From an uncultured Brevibacterium sp. (lineage in GTDB: Bacteria; Actinomycetota; Actinomycetes; Actinomycetales; Brevibacteriaceae): a DNA stretch of 8,160 nucleotides. This document shows, piece by piece, positions 1 to 5,736 of this stretch; the first letter of the stretch is position 1, and each line of letters begins with the position of its first letter. Where the stretch lies: assembly GCA_902489185.1 (NCBI GenBank), contig CABTZC010000085.1:1-8160 (forward strand), in the 5' to 3' direction. A program made the translations under genes and the position numbers. The notes below the pieces were generated by a model. That model worked only from the letters and a program-made list of their open reading frames with translations, was not told the origin of the DNA and searched no databases.

Positions 1-1454
1 AGAGCCTCTTCTGCGAGTGCGCGCGTTCCCAGTTCTGGATAGCGCATGGGAATGCGCACGTAATCATGCCCCAGGTTGAGAACGATCGTGTCCCAGTTCG
101 CCGATTCGACGAAGTCTCCAAAGCGCGACACCAAGGTTCCACGTAGCCACGCACGCGTATCTTCAGGTGGGTTCGTCACGGCGCGCTCAACGGCCTCGGG
201 CGTGGTCAGTCGTCGGATCCTACCCGATGCTTCGAGTTTGTAAAACAAGCCTTTTTCCGGGCGCACATCGTGGTACTGCACATCGATGAGCTGCAGTTTG
301 GGGTGATCCCACGGCAGGTTTTGTTTACGCACATAACCCTGGAGCAGCTGGTACTTCGCAACCCAGTCGATCGAATCAGCCAAGGACAACGGGTCGGACG
401 CAAGCCCCTCAAGGAACCGCTCCCACTCAGCTACGACCTCGGCGGTGGCCTCACAGTGAGGATCCATGTGGGCCTTCACCGCGTCCAGGTACGCGTGTTG
501 AATCTCCAAAGCCGTCATCTCTCCCCCACCTTCCAGCGGAAGGCCTGCAGACAGCCCGAGGTCGTGTGAGACCGTGTACAGCGCCTCAACTGGGTCTTTC
601 AACAGGATCTGAGGAGCCAAGCCACGTTCGATCAGCGCCAGCACCAAGGATGTGGCGCCAAATCGCACCAGGGTGGCCGGTTCCGCCAGCGTGGCGTCGC
701 CGATGATGACGTGCAGACGGCGGTACAGCCCGGGTTCTGCGTGTGGTTCGTCACGCGTGTTGATGATGGGGCGGCGCAGGGTCGTCTCCAGCCCCACACG
801 TTCTTCGAAGAAGTCTGCGCGGGAGGAAATCTGAAATCCAGGGACTGACGCAGACTGCCCAATACCTACGCGACCAGACCCGCACAGGATTTGACGGGTG
901 ACGAAGAACGGGGTGAGCCCCTCAACAATCGAGTCGAACTCAACCGCCCGGTCCACCAGGTAGTTTTCGTGGGTCCCATAGGATGCGCCCTTGGAGTCGG
1001 TGTTGTTCTTGTACAGGTTCACCGGCTGGTCGCTGGTTTCCAGATTGCGCACCGCCTCGAGCGCTACGAGGTCACCTGCCCGGTCATAGAGCACCACGTC
1101 ACGCGGGTAGAGGCTTTCGGGGCTTGAATACTCCGGGTGTGCGTGGTCGACGTAGAGCCGCGCCCCGTTTTCCGTCACCACATTGGCCAGATACTGCGCC
1201 TCAGGTTGAGAGTCTGGAAGGTGCGTGAGCTGCGAAATATGCGCGTCGTCAACGCTCATGAGAAAGCCGCGGGCGTCGGCAAGGGGGCTCTCGGCGGAGA
1301 AATCCCAGAAGTTCTGGCTTGATTTCAATCCCCGAGGTTGTGCATAGGCATCGACAACCCGTGCCGAATCTCGCATGGGGTTGGCTTTGGGGTTGCCCGG
1401 TTGCCAAACGCCGAACTCGGTTTCGGCACCCATTACACGCCGAACACTAATCAC
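1..1454 (-). CDS. dop: Depupylase/deamidase Dop, 3' end cut by the window edge
   Basis: Dop converts the C-terminal Gln of Pup to Glu so that it can be ligated, and hydrolyses the Pup-lysine isopeptide bond to recycle it. It acts in the cytoplasm and has the glutamine-synthetase-like fold shared with the ligase PafA. The frame is open for 484 codons from a GTG at 1454 and runs off the left edge; by recall of M. tuberculosis Dop, about 20-30 C-terminal residues are missing. Visible marks are GAETEFG at residues 9-15 (metal-binding Glu pair E11/E13), the Dop-loop signature SPLADARGF at 56-64 that separates Dop from PafA, LYVDHAHPEY at 100-109 with the catalytic Asp at D103, then LYKNN, KGASYG, SGRVGIG and NTRDEPHA further on. 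The GTG is chosen because AGGGAGG lies 5 bases upstream; an in-frame ATG at 1433 would leave the GAETEFG motif at the very N terminus. Divergent from the DUF3054 gene across 28 bp. Pup and pafA are not in the window, probably downstream. Confidence 0.95.
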   Translation of the reverse strand, partial: MISVRRVMGAETEFGVWQPGNPKANPMRDSARVVDAYAQPRGLKSSQNFWDFSAESPLADARGFLMSVDDAHISQLTHLPDSQPEAQYLANVVTENGARLYVDHAHPEYSSPESLYPRDVVLYDRAGDLVALEAVRNLETSDQPVNLYKNNTDSKGASYGTHENYLVDRAVEFDSIVEGLTPFFVTRQILCGSGRVGIGQSASVPGFQISSRADFFEERVGLETTLRRPIINTRDEPHAEPGLYRRLHVIIGDATLAEPATLVRFGATSLVLALIERGLAPQILLKDPVEALYTVSHDLGLSAGLPLEGGGEMTALEIQHAYLDAVKAHMDPHCEATAEVVAEWERFLEGLASDPLSLADSIDWVAKYQLLQGYVRKQNLPWDHPKLQLIDVQYHDVRPEKGLFYKLEASGRIRRLTTPEAVERAVTNPPEDTRAWLRGTLVSRFGDFVESANWDTIVLNLGHDYVRIPMRYPELGTRALAEEA

Positions 1455-1504
1455 GTGAACCTCCCTGCCTCGCATCTACACTATGAGCGTGTCACGAAAA
1501 TCAA
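1454..1504. promoter_or_regulatory. Predicted divergent promoter for dop and DUF3054 with shared symmetric -10
   Basis: The 7-mer TACACTA at 1477-1483 reads as TACACT on the plus strand and TAGTGT on the minus strand, both fitting the TANNNT -10 consensus. Six-base spacings place the plus start site at 1489 (a GTG in the DUF3054 frame) and the minus start site at 1471, leaving dop a 17-nt leader that contains AGGGAGG. Weak -35 candidates are TTGATT on the minus strand (1504 to 1499, spacer 15) and GTGAAC on the plus strand (1455-1460, spacer 16). The motif is seen in the sequence; promoter function is inferred. Confidence 0.5.
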
Positions 1505-1866
1505 CGTCTCATCTTCTTATCACCCTAGTCACCGACGCCGTCCTCGTGTGTCTTTTTGCCATTGTGGGATACTACACACACGCCCAGAACCTTGAGTTCT
1601 CTGGAATTGCGCGCACCGCCTGGCCGTTTATGGCGGCACTCGCGATCGCGTGGCTCGCCAACGCGGTGTGGACCGCACCACTAGCCCCGCTTCGTACTGG
1701 CGTGGGCATCTGGGCAACTACAGTCTTGGTGGGAATGATCATTCGTATCATTCTGGGCGAAGGCACCGCCGGACCGTTCATTCTGGTTGCTTCGGGTGTC
1801 AACCTTTTCACCCTGGTCGGCTGGCGCGTACTGGCCAGCCAACTCGCAGGAAAAGGCGCCCGGTAG
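1483..1866 (+). CDS. DUF3054 family membrane protein
   Basis: A small integral membrane protein of unknown function, up to 127 residues. Four hydrophobic segments are visible at about residues 10-29, 44-63, 72-91 and 97-118. The pattern VTDAVLVCLFAIVG, then TAWPFMAALAIAWL, a Gly-Glu-Gly-Thr loop near 92-95, and a final LVGWR matches what I recall of DUF3054. That family is common in Actinobacteria and has no assigned activity. No Shine-Dalgarno sequence precedes the ATG at 1483. A GTG two codons later (1489) has TACACT at exactly -12 to -7, so the true product may be a leaderless 125-residue protein. The gene sits between dop and arc on the opposite strand, divergent from the first and convergent with the second, ending 29 bp from the arc stop. 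This placement suggests, but does not show, a link to the Pup system. Confidence 0.85.
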   Translation: MSVSRKSTSHLLITLVTDAVLVCLFAIVGYYTHAQNLEFSGIARTAWPFMAALAIAWLANAVWTAPLAPLRTGVGIWATTVLVGMIIRIILGEGTAGPFILVASGVNLFTLVGWRVLASQLAGKGAR

Positions 1867-1886
1867 CCACACAACGTGTATGTGGC
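1866..1886. terminator. Hairpin between convergent DUF3054 and arc ends, possible weak terminator
   Basis: The 29-bp gap between the two stop codons holds an inverted repeat: GCCACACA, loop ACGTG, TATGTGGC. All eight positions pair on the minus-strand RNA with one G-U; the plus-strand RNA has a C-A mismatch there. It would therefore fold better at the end of the arc transcript. No U-run follows on either strand, so it is not a canonical intrinsic terminator; it may only protect a 3' end or assist factor-dependent termination. Confidence 0.3.
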
Positions 1887-1895
1887 GAGTAGGCG

Positions 1896-3446
1896 TCAGA
1901 ACATTGACATGTGCGTGATCCGCTCGCCTTTCTTTCCGGAAACCCGTGCCCACTCGTCGGGGTTTGACGTGTTGGGTAGGTCTTCGTGTTCACGGAACTC
2001 TTCGCGAATGGCCGTGTGGAGGTGCTCCCACGTAATGCCGCGTTCGCCTGTCGACAACAGCGACTTAATGGCGTGTTTCTTTGCCCGGTCGACCACGTTG
2101 GAAATCATGGCACCGGAAATGAAGTCGCCAAAGTACAGTGTTTCTTTCTTCCCAGACACGTAGGTCACTTCGACAAACCGGTTCTCATCCGTGCGCGCGT
2201 ACATAGTGTCTACACACCTGTCGATGAGGTCTTTCACAGCGTCCTGGGCAGTGGTCTCAACCGTGTGAATGGGCAATTCAGGCGTCAGATACTTGCTGAA
2301 AATATCCCGTGCACCATTCTCATCGGGTCGTTCGATGCGGATTTTGACATCGAGTCGGCCGGGGCGCAGAATCGCTGGGTCAATGAGATCCTCACGGTTC
2401 GACGCACCTACAACAATGACGTTTTCGAGCTTTTCAACTCCGTCAATTTCGGCTAAGAGCTGAGGAACAACCGTGGTTTCAACGTCGGAGGACTTACCCG
2501 TCCCGCGGGTGCGGAAGAGCGATTCCATTTCGTCAAAAAACACTACTACGGGTGATCCTGCGGTTGCCTTTTCTCGAGCCCGAGCAAAAATCTGCCGCAG
2601 CTGACGTTCGGTTTCACCCACGAACTTGTCCAGAAGCTCTGGCCCCTTAATGTTCAGGAAGTACGAACGCGTTGAGGTATCTTTCCGACGCTTGGCCAAG
2701 GAATTTGCCACCGCTTTCGCGATGAGGGTTTTACCGCATCCGGGAGGGCCGTACAGCAAAATACCTTTAGGCGGTTTCAGCCCGTGTTCCGTATACAGTT
2801 CAGGGTGTTCAAAAGGAAGTTCGACAGCGTCCTGGATCTCTTCGATCTGGTGGTCCAGTCCCCCAATGTCGCTGTAGGAAATATCCGGAACGGTTTCCAG
2901 TAGCAACTGGTTGGACTCGGGTTTCTCGACGTGTTCAAACGCGAACTGCGTCTTAGAATCGACCAGTAGGTGATCGCCGGGCCGAACTGTGATCTGGCGA
3001 AGCGGCGCTGCCAGAGTAAAGATCTGTTCTTCATCGTTGACACCACCGACAAGAACTCGGTCACCCAGAACTTCACGCACGGCTACAACCGTTCCCGCTG
3101 CGTGGAAGTCCAGCGCTTTGAGAACCACCAGCCCTTCAGACAGCAACACGGTCCGCCCGGGTTGCAGATCATCGGCAACCACCTCGGGCGCCACCGCCAC
3201 CCGCATTTTGCGGCCGGCATAGTGAACGTCACACCGGAGGTTCTCACCCGGAACGGCCTGAACCACCGTGGCGTAGGAGTTAGGTGGTTCGGTAAGCGCA
3301 TTCGCTTCTGCACGGATACGCTCAAGCTCGTCACGCGCTTGGCGCAGGGTTTTCGTCAGGGCTTCATTTCGTTGCGCAGCGTTAAACAGTTGCTGGCGAA
3401 GGCCAGCAAGTTCCTTGCGCACCTTTGGCAACTCAGCTTCCGTCAT
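1896..3446 (-). CDS. arc: Pup-dependent AAA+ ring ATPase ARC/Mpa, without proteasome-docking tail
   Basis: A hexameric cytoplasmic ATPase (516 residues) that binds Pup through its N-terminal coiled coils and unfolds pupylated proteins. Domains: coiled coil about 1-52; tandem OB domain about 57-165; AAA+ module from about 190. Walker A is GPPGCGKT at 233-240, the pore loop KFVGE at 274-278, Walker B VVFFDE at 301-306, sensor-1 Asn at N350, and the ILRPGR arginine-finger segment at 359-364. The start is secure: AGGAGG (3456 to 3451) lies 4 bases upstream of the ATG, which overlaps the trmI stop as ATGA. From recall, M. tuberculosis Mpa (609 residues) continues past the shared SGKKGERI for roughly 30 residues to a terminal Gln-Tyr-Leu that opens the 20S gate. 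Here the chain stops at GERITHMSMF and neither shifted frame downstream encodes such a tail. The N-terminal part is also shorter. This resembles ARC of proteasome-less corynebacteria. Confidence 0.96.
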   Translation of the reverse strand: MTEAELPKVRKELAGLRQQLFNAAQRNEALTKTLRQARDELERIRAEANALTEPPNSYATVVQAVPGENLRCDVHYAGRKMRVAVAPEVVADDLQPGRTVLLSEGLVVLKALDFHAAGTVVAVREVLGDRVLVGGVNDEEQIFTLAAPLRQITVRPGDHLLVDSKTQFAFEHVEKPESNQLLLETVPDISYSDIGGLDHQIEEIQDAVELPFEHPELYTEHGLKPPKGILLYGPPGCGKTLIAKAVANSLAKRRKDTSTRSYFLNIKGPELLDKFVGETERQLRQIFARAREKATAGSPVVVFFDEMESLFRTRGTGKSSDVETTVVPQLLAEIDGVEKLENVIVVGASNREDLIDPAILRPGRLDVKIRIERPDENGARDIFSKYLTPELPIHTVETTAQDAVKDLIDRCVDTMYARTDENRFVEVTYVSGKKETLYFGDFISGAMISNVVDRAKKHAIKSLLSTGERGITWEHLHTAIREEFREHEDLPNTSNPDEWARVSGKKGERITHMSMF

Positions 3447-4486
3447 GTTTCCTCCTGACCAATAATCCCGGCTCGCTTTCCCGCTTCTCGCGCGGCTCGA
3501 CGCAGCTTCTTACCCGTTGTGTTGGGCATTCCCAACGCTTCCTCTGTGACCTCACCAGACTGCCACGCGTCAATGTCTTCTTGTGACGGCTGTTGCCCTT
3601 GCGGGCGTTTCTTCTTTTCAAGTGGCGTGGCACCTGGCGCAAGACGCCTGGCAAACACCAGGAAGCCCGTGTGCCCGATCATGCGATGTTCGGGACGAAC
3701 CGCTAACCCTTCCACGTGCCAATCACGCACTGTGCTCTCGAGCGCTCTCGGTTCGGTGTACAGACCACTGTCTTTGAGCGCATCAACGGTCCGCGACATC
3801 TGTGGCACTGTGGCGACGTAGCACACGACTACTCCGCCTGGGCGAAGAGCGTGCGAGACCGCGTCGATACATTCCCACGGCGCAAGCATGTCCAAGACAA
3901 CACGGTCTACCTCACCTGCCCCATATTCGGCTGGTAGCGCATGGGCGAGGTCCCCAATGCTGAGCTTCCACGCAGGGTGAGACTCAGCAAAGAAATCCTC
4001 AATATTGCCCTGGGCGATCTGAGCGAACTCCTCACGGCGTTCAAAACTGTGAACCACACCCGAATCTCCTACGGCCCGTAAAAGAGCAAGTGTGAGAGCC
4101 CCAGATCCGACCCCGGCTTCAACGACCGTGGCACCCGGGAAAATATCGCCTAGGGTCACGATAAGCGCAGCATCCTTGGGATAGATCACCGCAGCGCCCC
4201 GCGGCATAGACAACACAAAGTCTTCATACAGTGGGCGTACAACTTGGTAGTCAACGCCTGCGGTGTTGGCCATCACCGTTCCTTCAGGCTGGCCAATCAG
4301 GTCGTCGTGAAAGAGTTGCCCTTTGTGGGTGTGGAATACGTGGCCCGGCTGCAGCATAATCGTGTGAAGCCGACCTTTGGGGTCGGTCAATTGCACTTTG
4401 TCTCCGGCACGAAGGCGTCCACGCCGGTCCTGGGCTCCTGTTGAGTGTTGTGAAGTCACCTCATCAACTCTAGCGTGTCCTGACAC
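3443..4486 (-). CDS. trmI: tRNA (adenine-58-N1)-methyltransferase TrmI
   Basis: Uses S-adenosylmethionine to methylate N1 of A58 in the T-loop of tRNAs; the bacterial enzyme is a homotetramer. The 347-residue product aligns by eye with M. tuberculosis Rv2118c along its length: VQLTD near 31-35, FHTHKG at 51-56, RPLYEDFVLSMPRG at 84-97, IYPKD at 101-105, SAM-binding VEAGVGSGALTL at 122-133, LDMLAPW at 198-204, and RRLAPG at 280-285. After that comes a tail of about 60 residues not present in the 280-residue M. tuberculosis protein, rich in Lys, Arg and Gln and ending in a basic segment (KKLRRAAREAGKRAG, 326-340). The start is uncertain: GTG 4486 is the longest option with poor ribosome-binding sequence, and GTG 4459 (codon 10) is nearly as good and closer to family length. 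It follows the protease gene by 17 bp and overlaps arc by ATGA, so the three are probably one operon. Confidence 0.93.
   Translation of the reverse strand: MSGHARVDEVTSQHSTGAQDRRGRLRAGDKVQLTDPKGRLHTIMLQPGHVFHTHKGQLFHDDLIGQPEGTVMANTAGVDYQVVRPLYEDFVLSMPRGAAVIYPKDAALIVTLGDIFPGATVVEAGVGSGALTLALLRAVGDSGVVHSFERREEFAQIAQGNIEDFFAESHPAWKLSIGDLAHALPAEYGAGEVDRVVLDMLAPWECIDAVSHALRPGGVVVCYVATVPQMSRTVDALKDSGLYTEPRALESTVRDWHVEGLAVRPEHRMIGHTGFLVFARRLAPGATPLEKKKRPQGQQPSQEDIDAWQSGEVTEEALGMPNTTGKKLRRAAREAGKRAGIIGQEET
3451..3456 (-). promoter_or_regulatory. Strong Shine-Dalgarno sequence for arc inside trmI
   Basis: AGGAGG on the minus strand sits 4 bases before the arc ATG and lies within the final codons of trmI. 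With the ATGA stop/start overlap (3443-3446), this is the classic arrangement for coupled translation, so arc output should follow trmI translation. Confidence 0.75.
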
Positions 4487-4487
4487 G
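4467..4487 (-). promoter_or_regulatory. Inverted repeat and -10-like hexamer at the trmI start
   Basis: A perfect 6-bp inverted repeat with a 2-base centre (CGTGTC CT GACACG, 4474-4487) covers the GTG at 4486. Just downstream on the minus strand is TAGAGT (4472 to 4467), placed 7 bases before the in-frame GTG at 4459. This layout would suit an internal promoter with an operator over its spacer, giving a near-leaderless trmI-arc mRNA. No convincing -35 is seen. Alternatively the repeat forms a short hairpin at the start codon. Confidence 0.3.
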
Positions 4488-4503
4488 GGGCCACGGACCT
4501 GTT

Positions 4504-5658
4504 CTACACGTGGAGCAATTCGTCGAAAAATTCCTGCAAGTCGATAACTCCAGTAAGCGTGTTGTCCTTCATCACCAGACAGAACTGCGCTTTAGGCCGG
4601 TGGGTGAGGGATTCCAACAGGTGAGGAGCACTAATGTCGTTCGGTACGCCAATCCAGCCTCCGAGCGGGTTCGCATAACTGTGCACTAAATCGTCTGAGG
4701 CGTTTGTATTTACGATTGCTTGCGTTGCAGCATGTCGGTCAAGTAACCCGTACGGAAGTCCACGTTCGTTCAAAATCACCACAATGGTTGACGGACCAGC
4801 GACCGAATCCGCGTATTCCAAGGTCGCGTCAATGCTGGCGTTCCATGAGGCTGCGATTGCAGGTTGGATGACCTTTTGTAAGTCGTACGTTTCCATTCGT
4901 CGCGCTCGTTGCGCATGTTTAGCTGCATCGGCAGCGGAGAACCACAGCATGATGGCGATGGCCGAGGTCCAAATAAGTGTGATGATGTCCGGCTTCCGAC
5001 CGGCGATAAGCGGTCCCACGAACGCACCCACGATGAAGAGCACTGCGATGACCCGACCGATGAGTGCGGCCATGATGGTGCCGGTGAATTGGGACCGAGT
5101 GATGCGCCAGATAAGAGCCTGGAGCGCCCATCCTCCGTCGAGTGGAATACCTGGCAGGAGGTTGATGAAACCGAGTGCGGCGTTAGCGAAAGTAAACGCC
5201 AAAAGAAGCAGCCACACGACCGAGCCCTGCTGAGTTGAGGTCATTCCCCACCAGCCCAGCGCGGCGAGCCCGATATTTACAAACGGACCAACGATCGAAA
5301 TGATGAAGCTGTGAGTGGCAGCCCGAGTCGAGTTGTCGTCCGTCCTGGGTTCAAAACGGGTAAACCCACCCCAAATGTTGAGTTCGATCGCAGCGACCTT
5401 TTGCCCAGTTAGGGTTCCTGCGATCGCGTGTGCCAGTTCGTGTAAGAACACCGAGCTAAACAGCAGAACCGCGTAGGTGAAGGCGACAAACCACGCACCT
5501 ATTCCCAAGTCAGGGCTGAAATGTCTCACCCATGGGGTAAACAGCATCGTTATGACGGCTGCGGCAACGAACCACGACCATGCCAAAATAATTGGGGTGC
5601 CTAAAAAACGGCCGATGATCAGGCCGTTCGATGCTCCCTGTTGTTTGGCGTGTGGCAT
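4504..5658 (-). CDS. M50 site-2 protease family metalloprotease with C-terminal CBS-like region
   Basis: A 384-residue membrane zinc protease of the family that cuts substrates within the bilayer. The HExxH site is HELAH at residues 73-77 inside a hydrophobic segment; the third ligand is probably D174 in the LLPGIPLDGG motif (168-176). The segment IVGPFVNIG (122-130) is the usual third conserved element of this subfamily. Hydrophobic stretches at about 24-40, 53-80, 117-138, 146-167, 195-219 and 225-242 indicate six membrane segments. Residues 260-384 form a soluble domain resembling a degenerate CBS pair, as in Rip3-like proteases, possibly sensing a nucleotide; this part is less certain. 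The ATG at 5658 has AGGA within reach, but the same bases form TAGGAT at -12 to -7, so the mRNA may be leaderless. It is first in the run leading to trmI and arc. No anti-sigma or other obvious substrate gene is in view. Confidence 0.9.
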   Translation of the reverse strand: MPHAKQQGASNGLIIGRFLGTPIILAWSWFVAAAVITMLFTPWVRHFSPDLGIGAWFVAFTYAVLLFSSVFLHELAHAIAGTLTGQKVAAIELNIWGGFTRFEPRTDDNSTRAATHSFIISIVGPFVNIGLAALGWWGMTSTQQGSVVWLLLLAFTFANAALGFINLLPGIPLDGGWALQALIWRITRSQFTGTIMAALIGRVIAVLFIVGAFVGPLIAGRKPDIITLIWTSAIAIMLWFSAADAAKHAQRARRMETYDLQKVIQPAIAASWNASIDATLEYADSVAGPSTIVVILNERGLPYGLLDRHAATQAIVNTNASDDLVHSYANPLGGWIGVPNDISAPHLLESLTHRPKAQFCLVMKDNTLTGVIDLQEFFDELLHV

Positions 5659-5670
5659 GGCTTCATCCTA
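5659..5670 (-). promoter_or_regulatory. Possible -10 (or ribosome-binding) element of the site-2 protease gene
   Basis: TAGGAT on the minus strand (5670 to 5665) followed by six bases (GAAGCC) and then ATG. The hexamer fits TANNNT at -12 to -7 relative to the start codon, the position expected for a leaderless transcript, but the embedded AGGA could instead be a Shine-Dalgarno sequence at a spacing of about 8. No -35 is recognisable. Confidence 0.35.
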
Positions 5671-5724
5671 ACGGCCCAACGGTCGCTGGGCGTGCTATTT
5701 CGTTCCTGCGTGGCTCGAAGTCGC

Positions 5725-5736
5725 TATTGTGGTTCC
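5725..5736 (+). promoter_or_regulatory. Leaderless-type -10 element of the RecB-like gene
   Basis: TATTGT at 5725-5730, then GGTTCC, then the ATG at 5737. No purine-rich ribosome-binding sequence precedes the ATG, and the hexamer sits exactly at -12 to -7, so transcription is predicted to begin at the A of the start codon. This also supports 5737 over upstream in-frame starts. No clear -35 is visible. Confidence 0.5.

Noticed and set aside
1..1454. Pup ligase PafA
   Set aside because: The SPLADARGF Dop-loop segment and the overall match to Dop favour depupylase; PafA lacks this loop.
1986..2456. 156-codon open frame on the plus strand inside arc
   Set aside because: Antisense to a strongly conserved AAA+ gene; its product resembles no family I know, and the openness follows from the codon pattern of arc.
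2970..3458. 162-codon open frame on the plus strand inside arc
   Set aside because: Antisense to arc with no ribosome-binding site or recognisable domain; a shadow frame.
5641..5736. Longer N terminus for the RecB-like protein starting at 5641
   Set aside because: It would overlap the protease start, add 32 residues without family resemblance, and ignore the leaderless-type element just before 5737.
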